DNA from: Rhizophagus prolifer
Taxonomy: Eukaryota; Glomeromycota; Glomeromycetes; Glomerales; Glomeraceae
Reading direction: 5' to 3'
NCBI GenBank assembly: GCA_019425655.1
Contig: NQWY01033760.1
Location: forward strand, 62,001-126,000
DNA: 64,000 bases
A program made the position numbers and the translations under genes. Under the pieces are notes generated by a model that was not told the DNA's origin, searched no databases, and worked only from the letters and a program-made list of their open reading frames with translations. Positions 1 through 9,434 of the stretch are shown piece by piece (the first letter of the stretch is position 1; the number at the start of each line of letters is the position of its first letter).

Positions 1-952
1 GTGCAACCGGATAATAGATCATTGCCGGAATTTCTTTTTCTGTTAAGAACTGTTGTAACTCGTTGCGTTTTCCGTTTGTGATTCTCAGTGTATATTGATG
101 AAAAACGTGCGTTGAATTTTTCGCTCTTTTTGGAGTCAGGATATTTTCGTGGCCGGCAAAAGCTTCATCATAGTAATCCGCCGCTTTTCTTCTCGCTTCG
201 TTATATGAGTCAAGATTTGGTAATTTCTTTCTCAAAATTGCTGCCTGGATACTGTCTAGTCTGGAGTTAACGCCTACTTCATCATGATAATAACGCTCGT
301 ACATCCCGTGATTCACAATTCCTCTTAATCTGTGTGCTAATTCGTCATCGTTGGTAAAAATAGCACCTCCGTCTCCATAGCACCCTAAATTTTTTGAAGG
401 GAAGAATGACGTTGTTCCAATAGTTCCCATTGTACCTGATTTTTTGGAAGCCCCGTCAGAGAAAATAAAATCTGCGCCAATTGCCTGGGCATTATCTTCA
501 ACTACATATAGACTATGTTCTTTTGCTATTTTTAGAATCTCTTCCATATCAGCACATTGTCCGAAAAGATGAACCGGAATGATGGCTTTTGTTTTAGGCG
601 TAATAGCTTTCTTTATGGCTTCCGTATCAATAGTGAAAGTATCGTAATCCACATCTACCAAAACGGATTTCAGTTTCAATAAATGAATAACTTCAACTGT
701 TGCAGCAAATGTAAAATCTGCTGTAATTACTTCATCACCTTCTTTCAGGTCAAGAGCCATTAAAGCAATCTGAAGTGCGTCTGTCCCGTTTGCACAAGGA
801 ATAACATGTTTTACATCCAAATAATTTTCAAGATCTGATTGAAAGGACTTGACCTCCGGACCATTTATAAAAGCGGCAGAATCCATTACATTGAGAACTG
901 CATTATCAACTTCACTTTTAATTTTATAATACTGGTTTTGTAAATCAACCAT
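1..952 (-). CDS. DegT/DnrJ/EryC1/StrS-family aminotransferase (3' part cut off by window edge)
   Basis: PLP-dependent sugar aminotransferase family, typically acting on nucleotide-linked keto sugars for surface polysaccharide. The reverse strand reads MVDLQNQYYKIKSEVDNAV and onward, then IPCANGTDALQIAL (cofactor phosphate pocket), an internal HLFGQCADM segment, VEDNAQAIGA, and SFFPSKNLGCYGDGGA, whose Lys is the expected PLP Schiff-base lysine. The gene runs off the left edge, so the C-terminus is missing. I chose the ATG at 952; an in-frame stop lies a few codons upstream. A second ATG at 969 would give the MKK.. start I would expect for this family, but a run of nine A residues puts it out of frame. 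The substrate cannot be told from this sequence. Confidence 0.9.
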   Translation of the reverse strand, partial: MVDLQNQYYKIKSEVDNAVLNVMDSAAFINGPEVKSFQSDLENYLDVKHVIPCANGTDALQIALMALDLKEGDEVITADFTFAATVEVIHLLKLKSVLVDVDYDTFTIDTEAIKKAITPKTKAIIPVHLFGQCADMEEILKIAKEHSLYVVEDNAQAIGADFIFSDGASKKSGTMGTIGTTSFFPSKNLGCYGDGGAIFTNDDELAHRLRGIVNHGMYERYYHDEVGVNSRLDSIQAAILRKKLPNLDSYNEARRKAADYYDEAFAGHENILTPKRAKNSTHVFHQYTLRITNGKRNELQQFLTEKEIPAMIYYPVA

Positions 953-1118
953 TTGGATTTTTTTCATACGCAAATATTTATTTTTTTTAAGACTTATATA
1001 GTTGCCAATTTGTAAATGTTTCTTTTTATAAAGAATTATTACAGCAATTTCATAAGCAAAAACTTTATTTTGTAAATTTACATTTATTTATTTGTTTAAA
1101 AAATCTAAATACGGAAAC

Positions 1119-2729
1119 GTGAAAAAAATTTTTACAATTGTCTCGGTGGGATTTTCTCTATATGCTGCCGCTCAAACAGAACTGGTTTTTGTTTTTTTCA
1201 AAGACAAGCCAAACAAAGCGGCTTTCTATAGCAATCCGTTATCAGAATTGACCCAAAAATCACTTAATAGGCGGACAAGTCTCGGAATTACTCTTACAGA
1301 TCAGGATGCGCCAATCGAGCCAACTTATATCCAGAATATTAAAAATCTCGGATTTACAGTTACTGACTACTCCAAATGGCTGAATGGCGTTGCTGTAAAC
1401 GCGACATCTGCACAAATCGCGCAGTTGTCTCAGCAAAGTTATGTGGATCACGTAGAAACTTTTGTCAGAAACCCAAGTGGAGGTATCCGAAAAGAAAAAA
1501 TTGACAAATTCAAACAATTTAATCAGCAAAGCACCAGTCGCGATATATTAACAACTTTCAATTATGGGAATAGTCTGGCACAAACCAACCAGATTAATCT
1601 TCGCCAGCTACATGTAGCCGGTTATACCGGAACAGGAATGTCCATAGCTGTTATTGACACGGGCTTTCCTTATGTTAATACGGGCAGCGCATTTAAAAGA
1701 ATGCGTGACAACGGACATATCAAAGCGACTTACAATTTTGTAACAAAAAGTTCAAGTGTTTATACGACGTCACTTAATCCTCATGGCGCTATGTGTTTGG
1801 GAATCATTGGCGGATATATTGACGGTACTTTTGTTGGTTCGGCACCTGACGCTGATTTTTATCTGTATGCTTCGGAGAATGCTGATGTTGAAATTCCTGA
1901 AGAACAATTATATTGGATAGAAGCCGCAGAAGAAGCGGATAGACAAGGGGTGGATGTGATTTCTACTTCATTAGGTTATTCGGAATTTGATGATAGCCGT
2001 TATGATTATACCTATGCGGATATGAACGGAACCACTACATTTATTTCCAGAGGTGCTCAAATTGCTTCCGAAAAAGGCATTTTTGTTCTGATTGCTGCTG
2101 GAAACGAAGGACAAAATCCTTGGCATTATATATCTGCACCAGCAGATAACGCAAAAGTTTTTTCAATTGGCGCGGTTAATTCAACAGGAGCATCATCAGG
2201 ATTTTCATCCTATGGACCTAATTCAGCGGGTGTAATTAAACCTGATGCAAGTGCGAGAGGAAGTAATACTTACTACGCATATAACAACACATCGGATTTC
2301 GGAAGCGGTACATCATTCGCAACACCATTGGCGGCAGGAGGTGTCACTTGTCTCTTGCAGTTTCTTCCCAATTCAACATCAAGAGATAATGTAAAACAGC
2401 GCCTGAGACAAGATGCATCGCTTTATCCTTCCAATTCTGACCAAATGGGTTACGGAATTTTGAATCTGTATAAATCTTACCAGACTTATCTTGGTATTAA
2501 TGATATCGAGAAATCTAAAATTAAAATTTATCCCAATCCTACAAAAGATTTCATCAATATTACTTCGGAAAAACCTGTAAAGTCAGTAGAAATCTATGAC
2601 ACTTTAGGAAGATTAATTAAAACTGAATCTTCTGATAAAATCAATGTTACTCAATTATCGAAAGGAAATTATCTCCTTAAAATGAAAACCGATTCCGGAG
2701 AAACCATTGAAAAATTTATTAAAGAATAG
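1119..2729 (+). CDS. Secreted S8 subtilisin-like serine protease with T9SS sorting domain
   Basis: An extracellular peptidase. From the GTG at 1119 the protein starts MKKIFTIVSVGFSLYAAAQ, a clean signal peptide. A TTG further upstream (1092) would add nine unlikely residues, so I prefer GTG. The subtilase triad is visible: Asp in AVIDTG (about residue 180), His in NPHGAMCLGI (about 222) and Ser in GTSFATPLAAGG (about 399). The oxyanion Asn is in LIAAGNEGQNP. The last 70 or so residues (IKIYPNPTKDF ... GRLIKTE ... GNYLLKM ... KFIKE) are a type A T9SS C-terminal domain, so the enzyme is probably exported through the outer membrane by the Por machinery. It has no operon partner. It is transcribed away from the aminotransferase and meets ppc at a shared terminator. 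Confidence 0.93.
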   Translation: MKKIFTIVSVGFSLYAAAQTELVFVFFKDKPNKAAFYSNPLSELTQKSLNRRTSLGITLTDQDAPIEPTYIQNIKNLGFTVTDYSKWLNGVAVNATSAQIAQLSQQSYVDHVETFVRNPSGGIRKEKIDKFKQFNQQSTSRDILTTFNYGNSLAQTNQINLRQLHVAGYTGTGMSIAVIDTGFPYVNTGSAFKRMRDNGHIKATYNFVTKSSSVYTTSLNPHGAMCLGIIGGYIDGTFVGSAPDADFYLYASENADVEIPEEQLYWIEAAEEADRQGVDVISTSLGYSEFDDSRYDYTYADMNGTTTFISRGAQIASEKGIFVLIAAGNEGQNPWHYISAPADNAKVFSIGAVNSTGASSGFSSYGPNSAGVIKPDASARGSNTYYAYNNTSDFGSGTSFATPLAAGGVTCLLQFLPNSTSRDNVKQRLRQDASLYPSNSDQMGYGILNLYKSYQTYLGINDIEKSKIKIYPNPTKDFINITSEKPVKSVEIYDTLGRLIKTESSDKINVTQLSKGNYLLKMKTDSGETIEKFIKE

Positions 2730-2737
2730 ATATAATT

Positions 2738-2772
2738 AAAAATCCGCAATCAAATTTTGAATGCGGATTTTT
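2738..2772. terminator. Bidirectional intrinsic terminator between subtilase and ppc
   Basis: An 11-bp stem, AAAAATCCGCA (2738-2748) with TGCGGATTTTT (2762-2772), lies between two convergent genes. A-rich and T-rich flanks allow it to act on both strands. Confidence 0.8.
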
Positions 2773-2775
2773 ATT

Positions 2776-5322
2776 TTAAGCTGAATTCCTGCTCGCATTA
2801 ATGTTTCCGAAGAGAGAACGCATCACCAGTTTTTCGTAAGTATTCCGGTCGCCTTCATTCTTTTGAAGTTTAATTAATGCATATTGCTGTATACTAAGTA
2901 GCGGAAGCACAATCTTCTCACGGATTTTGATAGACTTTCTGTTGATCGGTTCTTCCTGCATCAGGATTTTATAGCCTGTCAGTTCCAGCATCATTTCTTT
3001 AGACAATTCGAATTCGGAGAATAGAACATTCCAGAATTCACCAAACTTCTCGTTATTTCTCATATAGTAAGTCAATGGAAAATAAGTTTTGTTCATACTC
3101 ATCATAGAATTCAGCACCAAGGTTTTGAAGAAGTCAGAACCTTTGTACAACTCCTTGATTTCATCAAACCTACCCTGTTCTTTCAAAGCCTTTAAGGCAA
3201 AACCAAATCCGAAAAAGCCCGGAACATTCTGCTTCAACTGTGCCCATGATCCTACGAATGGAATCGCTCTGAGATCCTCAAATTTCAGTTCAGAACCTGC
3301 GCCACGTTTGCTCGGCCTACTTCCTATATTAGTTCTACCATAATATTCCAGTGTACTCATCTCCTGCAGATAAGGCACAAACATCGGATGCGCTTTCAGG
3401 TCAGAATATTTTTTATAACTGATATCCGCTAATTCAGAAATAAGTTGTCTTTCTTTATCGTTCAGATCTTTTTTAATGCTCTTGAAAACATCGTTCTCAA
3501 TTCCTGCCGTCAACAATTGTTCAAAATTGAATTTTGCCTGGTCTTTGTTTCCAAAAACACTCGTGATCGTTTGTCCTTGTATTGTTAATTCAATTTGATT
3601 ATTAGCGATTGTTTTACCTTGTGATGCATAAAAATCGTGAGTTTTACCTCCTCCTCTGGCTGGTGGTCCACCTCTGCCATCAAAGAAAACAACCTTCACT
3701 CCGTTCTTTTCCGATATTGTTGTCAGTTTTTCTTTGGAGGTATAGATTTGCCAATTTGCTTTCAGATAACCGCCATCTTTGGTGCCGTCGGAGAAGCCAA
3801 GCATAATAATCTGTTTGTTGTTTCTTTTAGCCAAATGCTTTTTATAAACCTCATCGCTGTACAAAGTTCTCATCACTTCTTCAGATCTATCTAGACCTTC
3901 CATCGTTTCAAAAAGTGGAACAATATCCATATTGATTTCATCTTCGGAATAGCCACAAAGCTTCATCATCACATAGACATTCATGACATCCTTTACTTCA
4001 TCAGAATTTGAAATAATGTAACGATGCATTCCCCGTTCTCCATTATTCTCCTGAATCAACTTGATATTATAAATACTTTTCAGAGTTTCACAAGTCATCT
4101 CATCTTCGAAATCATCAGGATTTAAAATCACATCAGATTCTAATAGATATTTAATCTTTTCATCATTAGATTTTGAATCAACATCCAATCCGGAAACTTT
4201 TACAAAGATATCATTCATCACCTTCTGGTGAATTCTGCTATCCTGACGGATATCTAAAGTGGCAAAATGTGTCCCGAATATTTTCACACGATCTCTGTAA
4301 TCATCAAGCACCTCTCGGAATAATCCATTATGTTGTTCAACAAGAATCTTTTCTGCTTCATCCAGTTGAGCAATGATTTCCTGTGCAGATATTTTGACGT
4401 CTTTCTGGAAAATGGACGCATATAATTTCTTACTTAATTTTTCCAAAACATCAGAAACACCACGGAAACTCAATCTTCTTCTTACATTTTTTAAATGTCC
4501 GTAATAATCTTTCAGTATAGAAATCCTCAATTCTTCAGCCACTTTTAAAGTAATAGCTGCTGTTACAAAAGGATTACCATCTCTGTCGCCACCTGGCCAG
4601 AATCCTAATTGAATAATATCCGGACTTGGTGTAAAATTCGAAGTTCCGTAAACTTGTTTAATCTTTCTGTAAAGCTCGCCAATACTTTGATAATAAACAT
4701 ATCTCAGGTAATAAATAATGCTCATCGCTTCGTCCAAAGGTGTCGGTCTTTCTTTATTAACGAAAGGCGTTTTTCCCAATTGCTGAAGCAAAGTATCAAT
4801 CTGCGTCACCGAATCGTGAATGATAGCATCTCTCAAATCATGTATAATTCTCTGAACTGCATTCGGATAGAACTGAGTCGGGTGAGCCGTGAAAACAATC
4901 TTAATCGCAAAATCATCCATCTTTTTCCGAATCGCTGTAAGGTGATGTTCCTGAGAAGCTCTCTCATAAAGGTTAAGAACCGTTCCGGAATCGCTCTCAG
5001 AATGCAACTGCTGAAATGCAGCATCTTCTATACTGTCAAACAAAACAACTTGTCTTTCTATATATTGTATAATCTTGAAGAGCAATTCAGTTTTCTGATC
5101 TTCGCTTTTGAGTTCTGTATGTTTCTGGAAAAATTCTTCGACAATCTCTTCGGGTGATTTTCCGACTTGATAGCCTTCTTTGCTTTCCTCGTAAAGAAAC
5201 GGAAGCAACATCCCGATATTAGTCATTTTATCATATGGCAAACTCATAAAAAGAGAATTGTAGATTTGGAATTTGTTTTCTACAATCTGCCGAAATTTTT
5301 CAATTTTCTGATCGTTTAGCAT
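2776..5322 (-). CDS. ppc: Phosphoenolpyruvate carboxylase
   Basis: Anaplerotic enzyme making oxaloacetate from PEP and bicarbonate in the cytoplasm. The 848 residues match the usual size. Signatures are FTAHPTQFYPNAVQRI around residue 146 (active-site His), PGGDRDGNPFVTAA, FGTHFATLDIRQDSR, MLGFSDGTKDGGYLKA, and FFDGRGGPPARGGGKT, the glycine loop over the active site in the variant form I associate with Bacteroidota. It ends SLFGNINASRNSA, close to the conserved RN(T)G C-terminus needed for catalysis. It is monocistronic, with the terminator at 2738-2772 just beyond its stop. Confidence 0.97.
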   Translation of the reverse strand: MLNDQKIEKFRQIVENKFQIYNSLFMSLPYDKMTNIGMLLPFLYEESKEGYQVGKSPEEIVEEFFQKHTELKSEDQKTELLFKIIQYIERQVVLFDSIEDAAFQQLHSESDSGTVLNLYERASQEHHLTAIRKKMDDFAIKIVFTAHPTQFYPNAVQRIIHDLRDAIIHDSVTQIDTLLQQLGKTPFVNKERPTPLDEAMSIIYYLRYVYYQSIGELYRKIKQVYGTSNFTPSPDIIQLGFWPGGDRDGNPFVTAAITLKVAEELRISILKDYYGHLKNVRRRLSFRGVSDVLEKLSKKLYASIFQKDVKISAQEIIAQLDEAEKILVEQHNGLFREVLDDYRDRVKIFGTHFATLDIRQDSRIHQKVMNDIFVKVSGLDVDSKSNDEKIKYLLESDVILNPDDFEDEMTCETLKSIYNIKLIQENNGERGMHRYIISNSDEVKDVMNVYVMMKLCGYSEDEINMDIVPLFETMEGLDRSEEVMRTLYSDEVYKKHLAKRNNKQIIMLGFSDGTKDGGYLKANWQIYTSKEKLTTISEKNGVKVVFFDGRGGPPARGGGKTHDFYASQGKTIANNQIELTIQGQTITSVFGNKDQAKFNFEQLLTAGIENDVFKSIKKDLNDKERQLISELADISYKKYSDLKAHPMFVPYLQEMSTLEYYGRTNIGSRPSKRGAGSELKFEDLRAIPFVGSWAQLKQNVPGFFGFGFALKALKEQGRFDEIKELYKGSDFFKTLVLNSMMSMNKTYFPLTYYMRNNEKFGEFWNVLFSEFELSKEMMLELTGYKILMQEEPINRKSIKIREKIVLPLLSIQQYALIKLQKNEGDRNTYEKLVMRSLFGNINASRNSA

Positions 5323-5391
5323 ATAACAAATGTAAGAGATAAACTTAGAATCTCAATATCGCTAAATGTTATTTTATCTTAAATTTTAGCC

Positions 5392-5847
5392 CTAAGCGTT
5401 TTCCAAAACTTCCAAGATCTCTACACCAAATCTTCTTATTTTCAACTCACCCAGTCCTGTAATTTGTTCAAGATCTGCCAAGTTAAATGGTTTATATCGG
5501 GCAATAGACATCAGATGTGAATTATGAAAAACCATATAAGGCGGCAGTTGAAGTTCTCTCGCTTTCTCCGACCGCCATTCTTTAAGCTTATTATAAATAA
5601 CCAATTCTTCTTCAGACGGCTGTTCTATAGTGTTCAGATTACTTTTACTTTTATCCTGATCATCATGAGTAGTCTTAACTGTTTTTTCGTTATAAAAAAT
5701 TAAAACAGACCAATAGTTGATTTCTTCCTTGATTAACTGAGTATTTATTTTTATAATCTCACGACCTGTAATAAATCTGCTGATGACAGACTCGTCCGAC
5801 TTCTGGAACTCCTCAGAGATCCTGACTTTGAAAACCTTAACTTTCAT
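5392..5847 (-). CDS. HRDC-domain protein
   Basis: About 151 residues. The C-terminal 75 residues (EEELVIYNKLKEWRSEKA ... LPPYMVFHNSHLM ... ITGLGELKIRRFGVEILEVL) form an HRDC domain, the helical nucleic-acid-binding module found at the ends of RecQ helicases and RNase D. The N-terminal half (MKVKVFKVRISEEF ... INYWSVLIFYNE) belongs to a stand-alone family common in Flavobacteriia and carries no helicase motifs. I chose the ATG at 5847; an ATG at 5883 would add an atypical Cys/His-rich tail. The role is unknown. Proximity to ssb hints at DNA metabolism but is weak evidence. Confidence 0.8.
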   Translation of the reverse strand: MKVKVFKVRISEEFQKSDESVISRFITGREIIKINTQLIKEEINYWSVLIFYNEKTVKTTHDDQDKSKSNLNTIEQPSEEELVIYNKLKEWRSEKARELQLPPYMVFHNSHLMSIARYKPFNLADLEQITGLGELKIRRFGVEILEVLENA

Positions 5848-5909
5848 GACATTGTGTTTTTTGAAACAATAGTATCCTGACAATATTTAAAATCAAAGAT
5901 CGATCAACA

Positions 5910-6242
5910 CTATTTTGAACCTAAAAGGATTATTTCCTCCACTCTGATTTCGGTCACTGTTCGCTTTATACCTTCTTTATCATCATAAGACCTATATGTC
6001 AGTTTCCCTTCAACAGCAATCTCTTTACCTTTGGGCACGTATTTTTCCATAATCTCCGCTGTTTTACCATAAGCTGTCAGATTGTGCCATTGGGTTTCTT
6101 CTATTTTCTCACCATTTGCATTGGTAAAAAAATCTGATGTAGCAAGACTGACTGTTGCCTTTTTGGAACCACTCTCAAAATTAAAAATTTCTACTTCTCT
6201 TCCTGTGTGACCAATCAATGTCACTTTGTTTCTTAACGACAT
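5910..6242 (-). CDS. ssb: Short single-stranded DNA-binding protein
   Basis: OB-fold SSB of 110 residues: NKVTLIGHTGREVEI, KKATVSLATSDFF, QWHNLTAYGKTAEIMEKYVPKG and EIAVEGKLTYRSY are the classic strand and loop motifs. The protein stops right after the OB fold (VEEIILLGSK). It lacks both the glycine/glutamine-rich linker and the acidic DDDIPF-type tip that recruits partner proteins. It may therefore be a secondary SSB paralogue, with the full-length one elsewhere in the genome. Confidence 0.9.
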   Translation of the reverse strand: MSLRNKVTLIGHTGREVEIFNFESGSKKATVSLATSDFFTNANGEKIEETQWHNLTAYGKTAEIMEKYVPKGKEIAVEGKLTYRSYDDKEGIKRTVTEIRVEEIILLGSK

Positions 6243-6442
6243 AATTATAATATTTTAATTAAACTTCTAAACCAGAACGTTTTGTCGTAATTCTGATTTC
6301 TTGATGCAAATTTTGAAAAAGTTTAAAACGGGATTCGGTTAAAAAGTATTTATATCCGTTTGTAATCGTTTGTAAATGGAAAATGTAATTTTATTTCAGT
6401 TTGTAACGAATTTATATCTAATTTAGAAACAATGAATTGCTC

Positions 6443-6512
6443 GCAGCCCGACCTGAGTGGAGCTCACCCGCCAGAGGCGAGGTAGCGGGAACGGAGGGCG
6501 GAATAGCTGCCC
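6443..6512 (+). repeat. Dispersed palindromic repeat family R1, copy A
   Basis: This 70-bp element starts GCAGCCCGACCTGAGTGG and ends GGAGGGCGGAATAGCTGCCC. The ends can pair (GCAGC with GCTGC) and an inner CCCGC can pair with GCGGG. Three other copies with the same arms but a different centre occur at 13179-13263, 47954-48033 and 62178-62243. It fills much of the gap between ssb and the next gene and is far more GC-rich than its surroundings. Confidence 0.8.
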
Positions 6513-6530
6513 AAATAAAATATCACACAA

Positions 6531-6887
6531 ATGGAAAATCTAACCTGCCCGGAATGTGGCGAGAAAATAATAGGAAGATCTGATAAGAAATTCTGTTCCG
6601 ATGCCTGTCGTAACTCTTTTAATAACAAGCAAAATAAAACGTCTACCAACTATATGCGGAATATTAATAATAAGCTCCGCAAAAATTACAGAATACTTTC
6701 TGAGCACAATTTTGAAGGAAAAACAAAAGTTAATCGTCATAAATTACTAAGTGCCGGTTTTGATTTCGATTTCATCACACAAATCGTGACTTATAAAAAC
6801 GGTGCTCAATACTTTTTCGTTTATGAACAAGGTTATAAAATCCTTGACAGCGATTGGGTTTTATTGGTAAAAAAAACGACTGAATAA
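6531..6887 (+). CDS. Small zinc-ribbon protein of unknown function
   Basis: 118 residues. The N-terminus, MENLTCPECGEKIIGR .. KKFCSDACRNSFNNK, has a CPxCG ... FCSxxCR pattern that should bind one zinc, of the kind seen in short DUF2116-like zinc ribbons. The rest (KLRKNYRILSEHNFEGKTKVNRHKL ... FITQIVTYKNGAQYFFVYEQGYKIL) is soluble and matches nothing I can name. Its stop is one base before the start of the metallo-hydrolase gene, so the two are probably co-transcribed. Confidence 0.8.
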   Translation: MENLTCPECGEKIIGRSDKKFCSDACRNSFNNKQNKTSTNYMRNINNKLRKNYRILSEHNFEGKTKVNRHKLLSAGFDFDFITQIVTYKNGAQYFFVYEQGYKILDSDWVLLVKKTTE

Positions 6888-6888
6888 T

Positions 6889-7974
6889 ATGACGATTACT
6901 TTTTTGATTCTATTGGTGCTGCTTTTATTTTATATCTATAACCTGCCAGTTTTTGGAGGGAAAGCTGAAGGCAAAAGACTGGTCAGAATGAAACAATCTC
7001 CGAATTACAAGGATGGAACTTTCCAGAATTTGAGCTTTACACCAGCCTTGGCAGAAGGTTATACCATGCGACAGGTATTATGGGAATTCTTAACTGACAA
7101 AACCGAAAATAAAATCCCAAAAAATCCCTTACCAACAATAAAAATTAATTTGAGAGAACAACCTATTTCAGAGAATTTTTTAGTCTGGATGGGACATTCT
7201 TCGTATTACTTTCAGTTGAGTGGAAAGCGATTCCTGGTAGATCCTGTCTTTAGCGGGAATGCTTCTCCAATCCCTGGAACGACTAAAGCTTTTACAGGAA
7301 CAGACATCTATTCTGCGGAAGATTTTCCTAAAATCGATTTTCTGATTATTTCGCACGACCATTATGATCATCTGGATTATAAGACCATTAAAAGTCTGCA
7401 ATCAAAAATTGATAAGGTTATTTGTGGTTTAGGCGTTGGCTCGCATTTCGAAAAATGGAAATTCGAGGAGGATCAAATTATAGAATTAGATTGGTACGAA
7501 GAGTCGGAATTAACCCCAGATTTCAAAATCACATCTACGCCTGCAAGACATTTTTCGGGACGACGATTCAAAAGAAATAATACACTTTGGTCTTCTTATG
7601 TTTTAGAAACTCCGACAAAAAAAATCTTCATTGGTGGTGACAGCGGTTATGATTTTCATTTTAAAGAAATCGCAGAAAAATTCGGTCCGTTTGACTGGGC
7701 AATCCTTGAGAACGGACAGTATAATGCAAAATGGCGTTACATCCATACTTTGCCCGAAGAGTTTGTGAAAGTTGCAGAAGAATTGAATGCAAAAAATATA
7801 TTACCTGTTCATTCTGGAAAATTCGCTTTAGCACAACATCCTTGGAATGAACCTTTGCAAAAAGTATTTGAAAATGGTCAAGGGAAAAATTTCAAGATTT
7901 TCACACCATTAATTGGTGAAAAATTGAATCTAGACGATGATTCTCACATTTTTCCTGAATGGTGGAAATCTTAG
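6889..7974 (+). CDS. MBL-fold metallo-hydrolase (UlaG/NAPE-PLD-like, N-terminal membrane anchor)
   Basis: Metallo-beta-lactamase superfamily hydrolase of 361 residues. It begins with one hydrophobic segment (TITFLILLVLLLFYIY), likely a membrane anchor or uncleaved signal. It then shows WMGHSSYYFQLSGKRFLVDPVFS and the metal motif SHDHYDHLD (HxHxDH, residues 156-161). Further metal ligands lie in TPARHFSGR, FIGGDSGYD and LPVHSGKFALAQHPW. The order and spacing follow the NAPE-phospholipase D/UlaG branch, whose members hydrolyse phosphodiester or lactone bonds; the real substrate is not determined. It follows the zinc-ribbon gene by one base and ends at a bidirectional terminator. Confidence 0.9.
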   Translation: MTITFLILLVLLLFYIYNLPVFGGKAEGKRLVRMKQSPNYKDGTFQNLSFTPALAEGYTMRQVLWEFLTDKTENKIPKNPLPTIKINLREQPISENFLVWMGHSSYYFQLSGKRFLVDPVFSGNASPIPGTTKAFTGTDIYSAEDFPKIDFLIISHDHYDHLDYKTIKSLQSKIDKVICGLGVGSHFEKWKFEEDQIIELDWYEESELTPDFKITSTPARHFSGRRFKRNNTLWSSYVLETPTKKIFIGGDSGYDFHFKEIAEKFGPFDWAILENGQYNAKWRYIHTLPEEFVKVAEELNAKNILPVHSGKFALAQHPWNEPLQKVFENGQGKNFKIFTPLIGEKLNLDDDSHIFPEWWKS

Positions 7975-7982
7975 TCCAACAA

Positions 7983-8012
7983 AAAAAGGATGAACAAATG
8001 TTCATCCTTTTT
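7983..8012. terminator. Bidirectional intrinsic terminator
   Basis: A perfect 13-bp stem, AAAAAGGATGAAC (7983-7995) with GTTCATCCTTTTT (8000-8012), with a 4-nt loop, between the convergent metallo-hydrolase and parvulin genes. Confidence 0.9.
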
Positions 8013-8028
8013 ATTATAACTTAATTGA

Positions 8029-9405
8029 TTACTTAGTCGTTACAACCGTATTTTTTTGCCAGTTGCTATGGAATTTGCAATCCTTATATTTGTTATCTAT
8101 CGAGATAAAAATAGAAGGAATTTTAGCATTAACCCACTTTTCTACTATTTCGTTTTTCTTTTTATTAAGAGCCATTTCCTTGACTCTTTCATAATCTGTA
8201 GACAACTCCAGCTGATGCGCATCAATAATATCGTTAACCTGAACAATGCTGATCATTTTTCTTTTCTGCTGATCTTCCTGTTGGAAAGGCTCAGTAATAT
8301 CATTCTTTTTAAGCCCTGCAATCTGATAAGAAATCGTAGGATCCAGACTTAATTTTTCAAGCTTGTCAGAACCGTCCTGATTATTGGTCATGATTCCTGC
8401 ACTATACTTGTTACTCTTATCGTCAGAAAATTTATACGCAGCATCTTTGAAGGTTATTTTCTTTTCCAGAATCAAAGTTCTGATGCTATCCAGTTCTTTT
8501 TTAGCAGCAGTAATCTCATCTGCATTAGGCGTACTCTTAATCAAAATATGTCTTGCATCATACTTCTTACCATTTCTCTTGACTAATTGAATCAAATGAT
8601 AACCAAATTCAGATTCAACAGGATCGGAAAGATCGCCTTCCTGCAGGTTAAGCGCTGCCGCTTCAAACGGTTTCACCATCTGTCCCATATTGATATTCTT
8701 GTAAAGTCCTCCAACCGCAGCAGAACCTTCGTCCTCAGAATAGATTCTGGCTTGGTTTTCAAAACTTTCACCTGATTTTATATCCTGTTTGATCTTGTTA
8801 AGTTTATCAATAATTTCTCTTTTATGAGCAGCAGAAATTTTTGGATAGATACTGATTTTAGAAAGTGTCACCTCATCTTTTACGTTAGGCAGCTGATATT
8901 TGAATTGATTATAAAAATCGGTTACCTCATTGGGTGTTACGTCTGCTTTTTCAGTAATTCTTGCATACTTTTGCTGTCCGTAATAATTATCAGAATCAAT
9001 TTTCTCAATCGCAGTTTTCATCTCGTAAGATGTTCTGAATTTATACGCTGCCAGCATCGTTTTCTCATCCGGAAACTGACCAAGAATCTGGTTGTATTTG
9101 TTACCAGCCATTTCTTTGATTGCCGCCGCTCTATTTTCGATCAATGTATCCTTTTTTGCTTCGTAGATCAGCAATTTGTTATTAAGGATACTCTCCATAA
9201 AATCACATTTATCGCCTACATTAGCGCCCTGTTGCTTAGCATAGTTCGCTTGATCCTCTATGTCAGACTCTAGTACAATCTCGTCACCGATTACGGCTGC
9301 AATCCCGTCTATAAGCTGACCTTTTTGTAATTGTGCAGATAACTTTCCGGTAAAGAGGAAAGCAAAAACCGACAATAAAAAAAGACATTTTGTGTATTTT
9401 AACAT
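8029..9405 (-). CDS. SurA-like periplasmic peptidylprolyl isomerase/chaperone
   Basis: Foldase for outer-membrane proteins. With the start at 9405 it begins MLKYTKCLFLLSVFAFLFTGKLSAQ, a standard signal peptide. A longer reading from 9444 would include the likely promoter, so I reject it. An N-terminal SurA chaperone segment (IDGIAAVIGDEIVLESDIEDQ) is followed by two parvulin-type domains: ARIYSEDEGSAAVGGLYKN .. PVESEFGYHLIQLVKRNGKKYDARHIL, and a second with SDDKSNKYSAGIMTNNQDGS. It is 458 residues long and is the last gene of a minus-strand cluster with another parvulin protein just upstream. Confidence 0.92.
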   Translation of the reverse strand: MLKYTKCLFLLSVFAFLFTGKLSAQLQKGQLIDGIAAVIGDEIVLESDIEDQANYAKQQGANVGDKCDFMESILNNKLLIYEAKKDTLIENRAAAIKEMAGNKYNQILGQFPDEKTMLAAYKFRTSYEMKTAIEKIDSDNYYGQQKYARITEKADVTPNEVTDFYNQFKYQLPNVKDEVTLSKISIYPKISAAHKREIIDKLNKIKQDIKSGESFENQARIYSEDEGSAAVGGLYKNINMGQMVKPFEAAALNLQEGDLSDPVESEFGYHLIQLVKRNGKKYDARHILIKSTPNADEITAAKKELDSIRTLILEKKITFKDAAYKFSDDKSNKYSAGIMTNNQDGSDKLEKLSLDPTISYQIAGLKKNDITEPFQQEDQQKRKMISIVQVNDIIDAHQLELSTDYERVKEMALNKKKNEIVEKWVNAKIPSIFISIDNKYKDCKFHSNWQKNTVVTTK

Positions 9406-9426
9406 TATATTTTGATTATTAAGGTG

Positions 9427-9434
9427 CAAAATTA
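9427..9434 (-). promoter_or_regulatory. Possible -7 box (TAATTTTG) upstream of the SurA-like gene
   Basis: The reverse strand reads TAATTTTG, a match to the Bacteroidota -7 consensus TAnnTTTG, 21 bp before the ATG at 9405. No clear -33 TTG is placed correctly, so this is tentative. It supports the shorter start. Confidence 0.4.

Noticed and set aside
1092-1118. TTG start for the subtilase
   Set aside because: The GTG at 1119 begins a clean signal peptide; the TTG adds charged residues in front of it.
4609-5157. 182-codon open frame on the plus strand inside ppc
   Set aside because: It is a shadow of the PEP carboxylase gene; its translation has no family features and no leader.
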